The notes under the pieces: model-generated
Database searches by the model: none
What the model was told of the DNA's origin: nothing
Seen by the model: the letters and a program-made list of their open reading frames with translations, nothing else
In this document: positions 45,231 through 57,145 of the stretch, one piece after another
How positions within the stretch are numbered: the stretch's first letter is position 1
Layout of the letters: each line of letters opens with the position of its first letter
Assembly (NCBI GenBank): GCA_015501055.1
Contig: JADNYV010000011.1
Span: forward strand, 434,001-498,000
DNA length: 64,000 nt
Direction: 5' to 3'
Source of the DNA: Mucidula mucida
Lineage: Eukaryota; Basidiomycota; Agaricomycetes; Agaricales; Physalacriaceae
Program-made: the position numbers and the translations under genes

Positions 45231-46265
45231 AAGAGTGTAGATTGGTTCTTTATACCGCGCCACATACTATTTACCATGCTCCGATATTTGTAACCTTTCA
45301 CCCGCTATCGATCTAAACTGAGAACGAAGCTTCATTCGAAATGATGTATATTCCGGAAATGCTATCATGAGAAAAGAAAGAACGTCAGAATGTCCAAGAT
45401 TGGTGTGCATAAGTGGGAATTAAAGTGCCTAGCGTACAGTCCGAATTTCAACTCTAAATGATAGGGTACTTTGTGGTTTACAGGGTCCATATATCCAGAA
45501 ACTTATATATATCACCACAAATACCAAGAGCGGAAACCCGGATGATGGGTTTGCATGGTGCGCGCGTGCCCTCCGCTTCGGAGGCTCTACGCGACTTCCG
45601 GACTGTAAAGGGGAAATTGAGCCGCGCCACGCTCAATCATGATTTTGTCTCGCAGATGTGGAATGGTCGCACCTGAAAAGACAACCGCAGAACTTTGTTG
45701 AGCCGCAAAGTATACCAGAGATATGAAGACATATCAAAGCTATTCGCAGAGAACACGGCTCTGAAGGTGTTGGAGGACTCGCGCGGCCTTGGAACGCTCA
45801 CGATGCTCGCCCACATTGCCGCGTGAGCCAAGACGGTCGATTGCAAGGATGGAAGGCCGTTCAAGGAGAAAGCGGTCGAACCAGTTTGAGTTACAAGGTC
45901 TTCGCAATCCTATAAGAAGCGATACTTTGACTCCAACGATTCAACCTGGCTAGCCAGTCCATAGTAGCAGAGGATTGACGTCTTATGATGTGCTCCAAGT
46001 TGTCATGACACGCCGATATGTCGTCTCCGTGTCAAGCTATGTATGACGCTGGTGACCCCGCTTCCAATCACCCAACGGACGAAATGGTACTCTGCTGTTT
46101 ACTCCAAGATGCCGCAATGTTGAGGCTTTGCCTTGCTAAATAGTTCGTGCGTAGGCTCTCGTGCTATGCGGCAGGAAACGATCTGAAAACGAACAATACT
46201 GAATTTCTCTGTTCTCCTTTTTATTACCCGTGAGCATTTTCGATCTATCTACATTGACATCCACC
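45231..46265. other. Intergenic carrying a duplicated segment
   Basis: 45541-46140 is the second copy of the kinase-like 3' exon and flank; the rest is 3' flanking DNA of the dehydrogenase (+) and of the NmrA-like gene (-). The open frame at 45541-45676 is the copied exon (RATLNHDFVSQMWNGRT) with no upstream kinase exons, so it is not a gene. Confidence 0.6.
45541..46140. repeat. Direct repeat, copy 2: 3' exon and flank of the kinase-like gene
   Basis: Counterpart of 35455-36050. It begins abruptly at CGGATGATGGGTTTGCATGG; the sequence to the left is unrelated to the kinase gene, which marks a sharp breakpoint inside its last exon. Differences from copy 1 are a few substitutions, a short deletion after GAGCCGCAAA and an insertion near 45885. 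Confidence 0.85.
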
Positions 46266-47610
46266 TTATTTCTTCTTGTTTACATTCTCCAGGGTGTATG
46301 TCTCAACTTCCTTCAAGAACTCTGCCTTGCCTTTCACAGGTGCCCAACCCAGTCGTCTTGCTCGGGTACTGACACAGCGGCTGTTGCCGCCAAGGATATG
46401 CATAACGATTTCCTAAAACTAAACTCAACTTCGGCGAGCAGTTCAGCGCGTCGTATACTCACCGGGAGGCCCAAGTCGGTAAACTCTTTCACTGTAATTG
46501 GGCGTCCCTTGGAAACTGCTTTCCCAGTCATTGCCCGCGCAGCGGTTAGCGAAACCTCGCGAAGTTGGACAGAGCCATTTTCTATGAAAAAGTACCCTTC
46601 TTTACCGTGCGGGACTCGTTCCCACTCCGACGAAAGAAGCTCGGTGACCAGGAGTACGAGAAAATCAACGACTGCGTTCGGGTCAGTTGTCAGGTTAACG
46701 AGGCCAAAAAGACACTGACATTCGTGAAGTTCTACAATCGCCGAGTAATTAAGGCCTTCTCCAATCATGACAGGTTCGCGGAGGGCAATCACATTCTGAG
46801 GCATACCGCTGGATAAGTATTGGTGGCCGTTGGGGTCTTGTATGCCTGCATCGACTAGTACTCCACTAGGACGGGCAAAGATTCCGCCAGGAATGACGAG
46901 ATAGGAATAAATCACGCCTGGATTCTTGTGAGTGAGATGGCTCGTCCACCTGTGCTATGCGTACCGTCTTCATCTGCTTTGAGGAATTCTAGATCGACGT
47001 TACGATGAATGCGAGTAATCTCAAGCGACGCCATCTCTTCAACGTTCGCATCGTCCCAAACTTTGGTGGGTATATCGCGGCCTAGGGAATCATCCAAGAG
47101 TACACCTGCGCCAGACTGAGATACTATGTGTTGACTATCATCGAAATGCAATAAGGCAACAAACGTACAACGTGAATTACACGGGTCTTCTTCTGCGATT
47201 TCTTCAGAGCGGCTGCGATGTTCTGAGCTCCAACGATATCGTCGCAGTCATACTAAGAGGTTATGCAAGGAGTCAGTACATTGTCAGGAATACTCAATTG
47301 CAAGGACACTTACAGAGTCGATGAGGAGATCAGTGTCTTTGAGCAGATCAACCAAAAGAGCAGCATCAGTGGTCGGTGAACCTTTTACCACCTTGAGAGG
47401 GCCAAGGTTCAATTTCCGAAGCTTTTCCGCCTTATCGGCGCTGCGAACAAGTACTGTAATGGATACGTTTGGGAGTTCGAGCAGGCGAAGAAGGAGGGTT
47501 CCAGCAACGTAGCCTATTGATTGGAATATCTGAGTATCATTGGTACCTGTGTTCACAAGGAGATGTGATGTACCAGTTGCACCAAAGATGAGAATGTTGG
47601 TCTGCGACAT
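46266..47610 (-). CDS. NmrA-like NAD(P)-binding protein
   Basis: Rossmann-fold protein of the atypical short-chain dehydrogenase (NmrA/isoflavone-reductase-like) group. The start MSQTNILIFGATGYVAGTLL shows the dinucleotide-binding GxxGxxG (GATGYVAG) formed across an intron. Then come NVSITVLVRSADKAEKLRKL, LLKDTDLLIDSYDCDDIVGA, ALKKSQKKTRVIHVVSQSG, SYLVIPGGIFARPSGVLVDA and PHGKEGYFFIENGSVQLREV. A late intron (donor gtgagtatac, near 46460) leads to a last exon reading EIVMHILGGNSRCVSTRARR and ending LENVNKKK at 46266. The frame is intact. Members act as reductases or as NAD(P)-sensing regulators; nothing here decides which. Confidence 0.82.
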
Positions 47611-47890
47611 GGAGAGGAAAAGTGAAGTGCGATATGTACTGTACCACTCTTCAGCCTTTAAACGCCTGAAAGTCTGCTTATAAACGATATCCCGATTTCC
47701 GGTGGCGATATTTAGTAATTGTACCAGCTGAGTCACAGTACGTTGCTTGCTGAGCAGTGTAAGAACGCCAGAGGCTGGTTATATTCATCTAGGCCTGTAT
47801 GTGTGTGGCAAACTGCCTATGGTATTGCTGACCGTGGCCCACGGACTAGGCCAGTACGATGCTAGTTGAACTGGGAACTGGCTCGTGTCA
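47611..47890. other. Short intergenic spacer, NmrA-like gene promoter side
   Basis: No gene. It contains the 5' flank of the NmrA-like gene. The eroded FunK1 copy begins at about 47890. Confidence 0.45.
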
Positions 47891-48640
47891 TCTATGCCTT
47901 ATTGCCCACCTTGAATGAGGTCGGCGTTCGGTCATCATCACGTGTGACGTTATGTTGATCCAGCTGTGAGCCATACAAGTCAATAAGACACCCTTTGAGT
48001 CCAGGAAGAAGTCGCTGTTCCTCCACCTGAACAGCACGCGATGATGACATTTCCTGCACTGGTATCACGGCGTACAACGCGGTCACGGAGATATTCATGA
48101 CCTGCAAGTCATCATTGTAGAGGGACGTCGTACCACGAAGCAATCATACCTTGTACTCCATTCAAGAACACCAAGAGAAGTTCTTTCAATGTTGCAAGAT
48201 ATGTCAGCGGCCAGCCATAGATCGACATAAGCGCGTGTGAACTCGAGAACCAGTCTCTCTTTCGAGAAGTGATGATTCGGTCAAGCTCGTCATTGTCCGT
48301 CGATGCGACATGTAGGGAACGCTCTCCGCTCTCCGCCCGAGGACGCTGCGTTCCCGGTTCTTGTTTGTCATCTGGCGGCAAGCTGTCGGAGAGACCCGCA
48401 CGTATGAAGGCCCAGTCCGATCCACCATATCGTCGATTATGGCGTCCTCGTACAGCGTTATTCGACCAAAATACTCGCAATGAGACCCCTTTGCCTTGTT
48501 GTAGTTCGCCTTCAGACTTGATGGATTCGGGACGCCACAATTGCTTGAGAACAAAGACCTGAACAAAGACGCGAGCTTGGTTCCAAATCGGCTTTTGATG
48601 TGTAGCGACACATTGACGATAATATACAGTATTCAAAATA
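47890..48640 (-). pseudogene. Older partial FunK1 copy
   Basis: Minus-strand homologue of the central FunK1 region (matching about 37560-38220). It retains AGLSDSLPPDDKQEPGTQRP, ASTDNDELDRIITSRKRDW and YGWPLTYLATLKELLLVFLN, but the catalytic-loop exon is damaged and frames change repeatedly (for example at 48420 and 48120). It is clearly more diverged than the two other copies, so it stems from an older duplication. It ends at 48640, directly against the 3' tail of the younger copy. Confidence 0.7.
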
Positions 48641-51600
48641 CGGTATCATACTGGAACTACTTATTCCTCTGTCATTTAGGCGTCGGTGAACCGAGAGATA
48701 CCTGTTGTTTTGAATGTGTTCGCGAAGTCGTTGCAGTCGGCGACGAGTCCAAGTGCGCAGGAATCGACTCACGTATCAGAAGGCAGAAACATGTCATCGA
48801 GCTCCTTCTGTCGCTTGTCCAGTATCATTTCCACAATGTCTTCATCCTCCTCGGTAGGGACCGTTGCAATTGTTTTCTCCAACAGAGTAATGACCCTCCG
48901 GTGAAGAGTGTGATATTCATATAACTCGCGATGAGTATATGCCAAGCGAAGAAGACCGAACCATTCACGAACGAGGGGCTTGATATGGTGGAAGTAGGGA
49001 TGGAAATTGCCCACAACATCCTCTTCAAAGTCATGGGGGTGGGCGAATAGATGGCGTTTGTTCACAGCAAGGGTGGCGTCGTCACTGTCGAAGACGTGGT
49101 AGACAACATTGCGCAGCATTGTGGAACCAGTTCCTTCGTCGGTGAGCTCGGCACGACGAGCGCCGCCAGGTCCACTGCGTATCATGCAGATGTTGACCAA
49201 GATCCACAAAAATGACTCGATATCATGGATTGCATCTTGATATGGTACTGCTAAGTCAGTTCCATATCTGACCGGGGCAGCGCCAAGCACTTCTGCGCTA
49301 GCATAAGGAGGAGTTCCCTAAACGAAAAGACGTCAAGATCAATCTGAAGGTTTGTAGGATGGGACTTACAGTTCTAGACGCCTTAGAAGTGTCCTTGTCC
49401 TCATCCTTTGGTGGGTTGACGGCGGGATCAAAGTCAAAACTCCGTTGGACCTATTATATGCATGAGCGTGATCACCAAAATGTTCAAGACGACATACAGA
49501 GTGCCATCCTAACCGTTCTGTTGTAATAATATGATCTTCTTGAGCAGGAGGGAATGCTAAACTATACTCGATGGCCGCGATTGTATAGCTGTAGTAGTCA
49601 GCCCCGAGCACATCATACGCAGAGGAGATAACCTCGGGCTGTAGTGATAGTGACAGCTTGGGCAAGTTCTTGCGCCTTCTAAAATAAGAAGTGATTGGGG
49701 GGGAGAAGGACGCAATTTCAGCCTCTGGTATTGGGTCATTTTGAGTTTGAGCCGGAGGGAGCGTTCTGGTATGTCGAGCACCCAGCTTTGAGCGATCCAA
49801 GTCAATAAGACACCCTTTGGTGCCAAAAGGAGTCGTTGCTCCTTTATCTGGACACCGCGCGATGATGACATTCCCGGCACTGATATCACGGTGTAGAAGA
49901 CCGTTGTTGCAGAGATGTTCATGACCTGCAAGTCATTATCGTCAAAGATATGTCGTACACATGAAACAATCATACCTTGCACTCCGTTCAAGAATACCAC
50001 AAGAAGTTCTTTCAATGTTGCAAAATATTTCAGCGGCCAGCCGTAGGTCGACATAATGACGCGCGTGTGAACTCGAGAAACAAAAGCTCTCATTCGAGGA
50101 GTAGTAATTCGGTCAATCTCGTCATCGTCCGTCGATGCGACATGCAGGAAACGCTCTTCGCTTTCCAACCGAGGACGCTTCGCTCCCGGTCTTTGTTTGT
50201 CAACTGGCGGCAAGCTGTCGGAGAGGCCCGCACGTATGAATGCCCCAGTCCGATCCACCATATCGTCGATTATGGCGTCCTCGTACAGCGTTATTCGAGC
50301 AAGAAATTCGCAATCAGACCCATTTGCCTCGCTGTAGAGTTCGCCTTCAGACTTGATGGATTCGGGACGCCACGACTGCTTGAGAACAAAAATCTGAACA
50401 AGGACGTGAGCTTGGTTACAAGGTAACGGTTGGTATGTACCTCTTTGCCGGGTTGACCATCTATGAAGCGTACCACTGCCCAGACTAGTGTTGCCCTACC
50501 ACGCATCACCCTTGCACGAGCAACACTCATGACTTTGACGGTCAAGTACTGCGTACCGTCATTGAGTGTGATGACCCATCTCTTCTTGTACGAATCAGTC
50601 GCAAAGACGTCGAGCGCTGTCTCACTTGTCAATCGGTAAGACTCGACCACCTCATTAGGCTGAACATAAATTTTCATGGAGGGATCAAAGCCAAGTTTGT
50701 GTGGGGCAAGGACGGCAAACGAGGCAATGATACGTATAAAATGTTTCGGAAACTAAGGCAAGAAATGTGAATCATAACGTGGTGCGTATCGTAGATGAAA
50801 CTCACCTTGTGGATATCGATAGGCGTACTAGTAAGGAGGACGCCGGATCGGTCATGGAGGCATACTGACATGCATCGTGGTCCAAGAGTAAAACCGAAAA
50901 CGAATCGACGATCGAGTTGCTCGCGCAATATTTGCCGCAGATAGCCAATGAGCTGCTTGACCACCCCCTCCCACTCTTCGTTGTCTCTGCGCTTCATCTC
51001 CAGCGCGGCGACGATTTGAAGCCACCAAATAACGCCCTATACACAAAGTCAGTCTTAAGCGATGCCGGAAAATCGATAAAATACGCACTTTGGCTTCATC
51101 CTACAAAGAAAGTCAGGAATATCCTCGGAATAAAGAGTGTTTGACATACCGGAGACAGATTCTTGACACGGTCATGCAGGAGACTATGTGCAAGCAGACA
51201 ATCCGGTCGTATGCGTGCAATAGTTTTATCGGCAGAGTCCGGAGCTTTTGAATGGTAATCGACCCATCGCGTCGATCCTCCAAGCCGAGCAGAATTTTCA
51301 CCGGGATGCTGAGAGCATAGCTCTTCCGCGGCGCGGTGGATGACGTTGGCGACAGAGACGAATGCACCATACAATTCATGCTCTTTGCGGACTGAGTCGG
51401 GAAATGCGCTCCATCGAGACTCTGGGTGATGCGCCCCTTTGACTTTGTCCCAAATGGCGTCAACAAGGGTTTCCTCCATCGGGAACATGGCTTTCAAAAC
51501 TCCTCCGTATCGGTGACACGACAGTGGACGGGGAAATCAGTGTTAACAGCCTCCATGCTAGTGCGCTGTCGTCGTCAGTTTCCTTCCCGAAGCAGCAGCT

Positions 51601-52090
51601 GCTGTAGAGCTTTTCCGATTATACTTGGTCCTCGCGCCCGTTTTCACGATTCTGTGCTGCGTTGAGGACGCGACTGTGACATGTCGGAGTTGTTGAAGAA
51701 TGGCAACCAGAGCCACGTGATCGATCTATGGCTTTAGAATTTCCTCCCACCATTGTCGAGTTCACGAGACAGTCCGCCACAATTCAAGCCTGCGCGCGCC
51801 AGGCTATCCTATCATCATCAGTTCCGTATACATCGTCTCGCATCGTGGCTGGACGTCGCCATTTCGACTACAAACTTTAATTGCCTTGCCACAATGCCAA
51901 TATGTCGCCGGCCCTGGTTAATACCGAGCGGTGTTACCAAAGTCCTCGTTTCCTGCCAGTACACCTTCGACAGACAGTTATATTGGAATCCTGAGCGCTA
52001 TCCACCATCGATGGTTCGTGCTGCTTAACAGCAGAATGCTATCACACTTGTGATGAAACGTTTAACGTGAAAATTGTTTCACAATCTGCG
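48600..52090. repeat. Segmental duplication, copy C (FunK1 unit)
   Basis: Counterpart of 36300-40060. Nearly identical over 49760-51130, with scattered differences in 48780-49760. Beyond 51500 the flank is diverged and shortened, and the DNA encoding the start codon of copy B is not preserved. Confidence 0.88.
48769..51500 (-). pseudogene. FunK1-type kinase, near-identical but broken copy
   Basis: Same exon structure and almost the same protein as the copy at 36438-39482, including the HRDISAGN catalytic loop. Two lesions separate it. Near the N-terminus GAGTTTTTAAAAGCC of copy B is GAGTTTTGAAAGCC here (51490-51502), which puts a stop after EEF. Near the C-terminus five bases are missing after the codons for PSDT (about 48777), giving an early TGA and loss of the basic tail. 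The 5' region carrying copy B's start has no counterpart. A shorter protein from an internal ATG at 51497 could still contain the kinase domain. Confidence 0.75.
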
Positions 52091-52855
52091 CATCCTTCGT
52101 GCGACATTCTTCAGTGTACTTTCACTTACGAGCAGACGAGTCCGACTTACTCTTAGAATTGATGTGGTCTAACAATATCGTACTTGGAACCTATGACGAA
52201 CTGTCGTGCACAATCTTTCAAGAGGACGCAAACTGGGACATACTTGCATGGATATCTCTGGAACCCTCTTCATTCTTGCAGAACGCGATGATGCTGAGGT
52301 CAATGCTATTGATAGCGATACCCGATATGAGTGCCCTACACTGACACTTGTGGCTCAGACTTTCGATTGCATGATGACTTGACATGTAGATTCATTCGTA
52401 ACACCTTCGAAATTTTGACAAGGTCAATGATCTACTCCCTCAGGCTTGTGGTCCGAATGTCCCAGCGACCTTTCAGGTTGAAGTACATTCCACAGACGTC
52501 GTTTCTATAAGCAATACCCTCAAGTTTCTGGCCTAAATTTATTACATGCGTACCCCTTTCACGTAGCAGTCGGTTTATTCTGGGAAGAAGATGACAGGGC
52601 GTTAACGTGACATGAGAAATTTCGAAATAAGCGCCCGTCCTCTTCTTTGACGCCCTGCACATTGAATGCCATCCTTCATTCTGCATTTTCCTCTCCCTCC
52701 GATTTGGCGTTGAGTGTACCATCAACACGTGTCGTCCGCAGGTCAAGCTAAGCTAATTCGGCGCGTCGGCCCTTTTTCGTCATGTAACACAGCCCCGTCG
52801 TCGTCGAGTACTCAATACCGTTCCCCTCTGGACACCCCACTCTTTTGTATAAAGT
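52091..52855. other. Intergenic; right border of the duplicated region
   Basis: Open frames at 52099-52344 (plus) and 52432-52746 (minus) show no family features. The right part should be the promoter of the ATPase gene that starts at 52856. Confidence 0.4.
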
Positions 52856-55383
52856 ATGATAACGAGGCTCGGAAGCCGTTCGCTGCCTCGTCAGGCGGCC
52901 CTCAGCGCTGGCGCGCGCTCTGTAATTTTCCGACGTACATACGCCGAAGGACCCGCAGCAAATGATCCGCCGCCGCCGCCTCCACGGAAGCATACTATAC
53001 AGCCGACGCCGCACAAGCCGACCGAGCATCCGACGCGCCATGAAGTGCACGAAGGCAGCTCAGCCATCAACGTCCCGTTCAATCCACCTGGTGGTGGCGG
53101 AGGTAGCGGTATTGGAGGCACCAGCATGTTTGAGTTCACCAAGAACCCTTTCCTAGATGCGGCGTTGACGACGATAATTGGACTGGGAATGGGTACGTGG
53201 CCGATTCTGCCTGTCAGCTTCGCAATTAACGCGCCGTAGTCTTTGCGGGTGGTGTAGGATACTTGAAGTGGTACAAATGGAATGTATTGAACAAAGTATA
53301 TGCCTCGTCGCTTCGGTCGCAGAAGAAAGTATTGAAAATCTGTGTAGATTGAGAAGGCCTTCGAAGCTGGCTACGATCCCGCCCTCGAACTTGCTACTGT
53401 GCAGACCAAGGGCTCACAAAAGGACAACGATAGTGACATTGATGTCGAAATGGATGACATACCATGGACGGAGCACCTTCGACGGAAGGAGCAGGACCGG
53501 ATAGACCACATTGTCCAAGGGCGCGAGTCCGGCCATTATTTCGTTCTTCTCGGACCCAAAGTACGCGACTCGCATCCTCGCGTCGGAACACTCTAACCGT
53601 CTTCCTAGGGTTCTGGAAAGGGTACTATGATCTTCGATAGCATGTCCGCCATCCAGGCGGAGGGTGTTTCAATGTGCGACGCGCATCCCGACTTGGAAGT
53701 GTTCCGTCTGCGATTAGGAAAGGCACTCAACTATGAGTACAATGAGGATTCTCAGACTGGACTGTTCCAGCGACGCGATCCCCGCGAAGGTAGTTGCTAT
53801 TCCTGCTCTAATGCTTTCAAACGTTGAATGACAATAGGTGGACCCGCGCTTGATATCGAACGGGCATTAAACAAGCTGGAGAAAGTTGCGCTTCGCTCGG
53901 CCCGCAGGACGGGCAGACCGCTGGTACTCATCGTAAACAATGTTCATTTCTTCAAAAACGACGACGACGGTCGCAATATGTTGTTGCAATTACAACAGAG
54001 AGCTGAAGCTTGGGCTGCAAGTGGTGAGGTCTCTCATCTACCCATCATTCTTTTTTCGTTGAACTTTACGAAGGCATATTGACTATGGTCTTCAGCACGT
54101 AGGCAATTCTCCACCAATTCCTCGTCCGTTCTTCCTACATTGTTATAGTGACGATTTCTGGCCTTTTTATGCAATGCGTCAGTGCCTTGATTGCGTACTT
54201 GTTCGCCCTCTAACTCTTTCCAGGGAAGTACGGTAGTAGAATGCACGTACGTGCCGGGATGCATCAATGTATCCTGACCAGCTTACGTCGTTCTACAGGT
54301 CCTCTCCATATATGATCTCGATGCCAAAGAGGCCAGACACGCGTGCACGCGCATGCGCATGAACCTCAATCACAAGACGAATCCCGATGACATCCAGAGT
54401 ATCGTGGAACTGGTTGGTGGACGATTGTCATATCTCAACAAGGTATATATTACAGTTGTTATTACGCTTTCACCTTCTTAACCACTATTCGACAGGTTGC
54501 GAGAAACAAAGACGCTCTGGAAATGGCCAAGCATCTTTTGGACGTCGAGAAGGCATGGCTTCTCAGTCAGATAGGTTAATTTCGCTTCATTTCAACGTTC
54601 TCTACACCTGCTGAAGCCTTGATTTGTGCAGGTCTGATTGTTGACTGTGATGACGATGTCATGGACGAAGTGAGCAGGCCCTTCAACTAATTTCCATCCA
54701 TTAACAAACAAGCGTTCGTAGCAAAAATGGAGTTCATGTTCTTGGTTACTCTTAGCTGAATTCGTCAAGATGCGCCAGGAGCAAGAGCGCGACTTGTTGG
54801 AGTCTCTCAAGGCGGGCGGAAACGTAGATGGACCCAAGTCCATCGCTGAACTACCGCTTCCTGTTATACCCTATGTAATGGTCGATTGCTTAGTTGCTAT
54901 CATCCTATTGCTCACACCTTTTCGCAGTGGAAGTGTCGACAGCTGATGACTCGAGCGGACTTTTTAGAAGGTGAGTTACTGTTCCTACGAACATAAAATG
55001 ACCATTCCCCGTCAATCAGAACTCGACCGCGCAAATATCATCGCCATCGACGTGAGCACCCATGATCCCATTCAATTGTATTGCACTGACTTCTGTACAG
55101 GTCCACCATGACGTTCGCCCCGACTCGATGCTCATATTACACGCAGCGCGTGAGGTCGTGGAGAGCCAGGAGCTGCCATTTGAGGAGACGCTGAACAGCG
55201 TTCGCGACCGCATAGACGAGATTGAGAGTCTGCATCGTACGAGGGAGTTGACGGTATGTTGACTTTTATCGGGTGCGTTGCATTGGTCAATACTCATGCT
55301 ATGTGTTTTAGTTCAAGGACCTGGACAAGGGTGATAAAATTAGTCTCATGGTAAACAAGACTGGCTCAAAGGATGATGATTGA
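52856..55383 (+). CDS. AAA-type P-loop ATPase, predicted mitochondrial membrane protein
   Basis: N-terminus MITRLGSRSLPRQAALSAGA is Arg/Ser/Ala-rich without acids, a probable mitochondrial presequence. A Pro/Gly-rich stretch follows, then one membrane segment (LDAALTTIIGLGMVFAGGVG). Next comes WTEHLRRKEQDRIDHIVQGR and Walker A GPKGSGKG, formed across an intron. A Walker B-like strand is RPLVLIVNNVHFFKNDDDGR, followed by a sensor-like strand ILTMVFSTDDFWPFYAMRKY. An extended helical C-terminal part includes LVGGRLSYLNKVARNKDALE and IHSLHRTREL-type helices, ending GSKDDD. About twelve introns splice in phase (one with a GTCAGT donor near 54169) and the frame is intact; roughly 600 residues. I know this as a fungal protein of unknown role. 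Confidence 0.8.
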
Positions 55384-55519
55384 ATGCGATGCCTCTTGTT
55401 CTTGTTCGAGAAGATTATGCAAGACCATTGTTATTTCCCATCGGCGGAGAGCAAGTCGCTGAAAGTGCGAGTAGGTATACGAATCATTTAAGCGCCTAGA
55501 ACTATTTACACAGCCCAGT

Positions 55520-56832
55520 TCAGCGTGTTGATTTCTGGCGACGAGGCTGGCGCTCAGACTCAACATCTTCCTCCTCCTCCCGTGAACGCTTAGTTCCTGT
55601 TGATGTCTGCGGCTCCGAGGATGACTGCTTCTCTTCTGCTTCAGCTATATTCCTCTCCATCTCCTCCTTCACCTCCGAGACCGTGACGCCATACATATCC
55701 TTCGAGCTAAAGAAAGGCGCAGCCTGCGGTACCGTTTCACCCTCGCCAGCGTGCTCTGCCATATACTCCGTGAAGTAGACCAGAAGTCGGTCTTGGAAGA
55801 GTCTCTCCCGCAGGCACGAGGCCTCGATATTTTTAACGACCATCTCCCTGTGCGGGAAGAGCTTGGCGCAGTGTGCAATGTCCTTGCGCTGCTGATAGAA
55901 CGCCCACGCCTGTCCCTTTGCGGGGGCATACCAATAGGGTGCTCCTGTCCCGTCAACTTCGGGGCCCATATCTGTGGCGTAGTAACGCTGTGGAGAATTG
56001 GATGCTTCCGGTGCGTCCGCCTCCGCCTCCGCGTCTGGCTCTGCTTCCACCTCAGAATCGGAGGAGTCATCTGAGTCGACCTCGTCGTCGAGTGTCTTGC
56101 GAAATTTGGTGAACCGTTTTGACAGGGCGACCGCTGCGGTGGTACGAATAGGTCTGGATTGCGCGGTTGGGAGTTGGTCGTGTAATTGGGATGTAGACGG
56201 CGCGCCAGACTGGGTTTTTTCAGGTACTGATAAAACAACATCTTGTTTAGGCGAAGGAAGTGGATGGGCTAAACCAAGATAATCGTATATCGTTGGTTGG
56301 AGAGGGAGACTCGACGACGCCTCAATTTCTTGAGATTCCGTTGTGTCTGGATCGCCTTCGGGGTAAGAAAGTTCGTAGAGGGGATTATCGTAGTGATCTG
56401 TAAAAACGTTGGTTTCATGAAGAGGCGAGGGGAAGTAGGGGGAGAAACGTACGAGGAGGAGCAGCTTCAGTTGCGCTAGGACGATCATTATCCTCAAACT
56501 GTTGTTGTACCTCGACAGCTTCTGGGCTGGATGGTGCTTCATCGTCCGAGCCTTCGTTTATTACGGCCAACGTCGCGGTCTCTGCGGGAGCATCGTTTAT
56601 GGCGCTAGATTCGGCTGCAGGTTCCTCAGCCGGCGCGGTTTCGGAAGTATGTCCACCGCCGAGTCTTGCGGACCTGCGCGTGCCGGTGCTGGCGACCGAT
56701 GCACTGAGGCGGGACCTTGTTGTAGTCTTAGTCTGAGGACAACAACGTCAGCGTCGTTCGCGCCTCAAAAACAAAAGAAGCTGTCTCACCTGTGTATTCA
56801 ACGTTCTCGAAGAGGAGCGTTTGGGTGCCATT
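55520..56832 (-). CDS. Acidic hypothetical protein, probably nuclear
   Basis: Start MAPKRSSSRTLNTQ, joined over an intron to TKTTTRSRLSASVASTGTRR, a basic tail-like N-terminus. A long low-complexity acidic region follows (EDNDRPSATEAAPP, DDEVDSDDSSDSEVEAEPDA). A compact conserved-looking block then reads GAPYWYAPAKGQAWAFYQQR, KLFPHREMVVKNIEASCLRE and LVYFTEYMAEHAGEG. It ends with TGTKRSREEEEDVESERQPR, compatible with a nuclear localisation signal. Two introns; frame intact. Aromatic and basic residues in the block suggest a small folded domain. I do not recognise the family. It is convergent with the ATPase gene, 136 bp apart. Confidence 0.72.
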
Positions 56833-57145
56833 GCTTGAGAGGAATGGAAGATACAAGGCGGATGGAAGATGGTGGTATGATTCTAAGGGATGTAAACAGC
56901 GGAAATCCACAACTTATTGTCCGCAACATGGTCCACAGGCCGGATATGGTAACAAGGAAAGCGATGGCCCTATCCGATCATGCCGGGTGCCGAGCCATTG
57001 TTCTCCTTCGGCAAGCCCCGAATGGTCTTGTTCCCTTGTTGTCGTGGTGGTCATTGTTCTGCGATAATAAAAACAAAATGGAGGGCATACAAACAAAGAC
57101 AACACAGGTTTCCTTTCTACCACTACCACCATCACAATCCAAATC

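Noticed and set aside
45541..45676. Small plus-strand gene
   Set aside because: It is the copied last exon of the kinase-like gene at 34197-35609 without promoter or upstream exons.
30737..52090. Transposon as the cause of the duplications
   Set aside because: I looked for transposase, reverse transcriptase or terminal repeats in the translated frames and at the visible borders and found none; segmental duplication explains the pattern.
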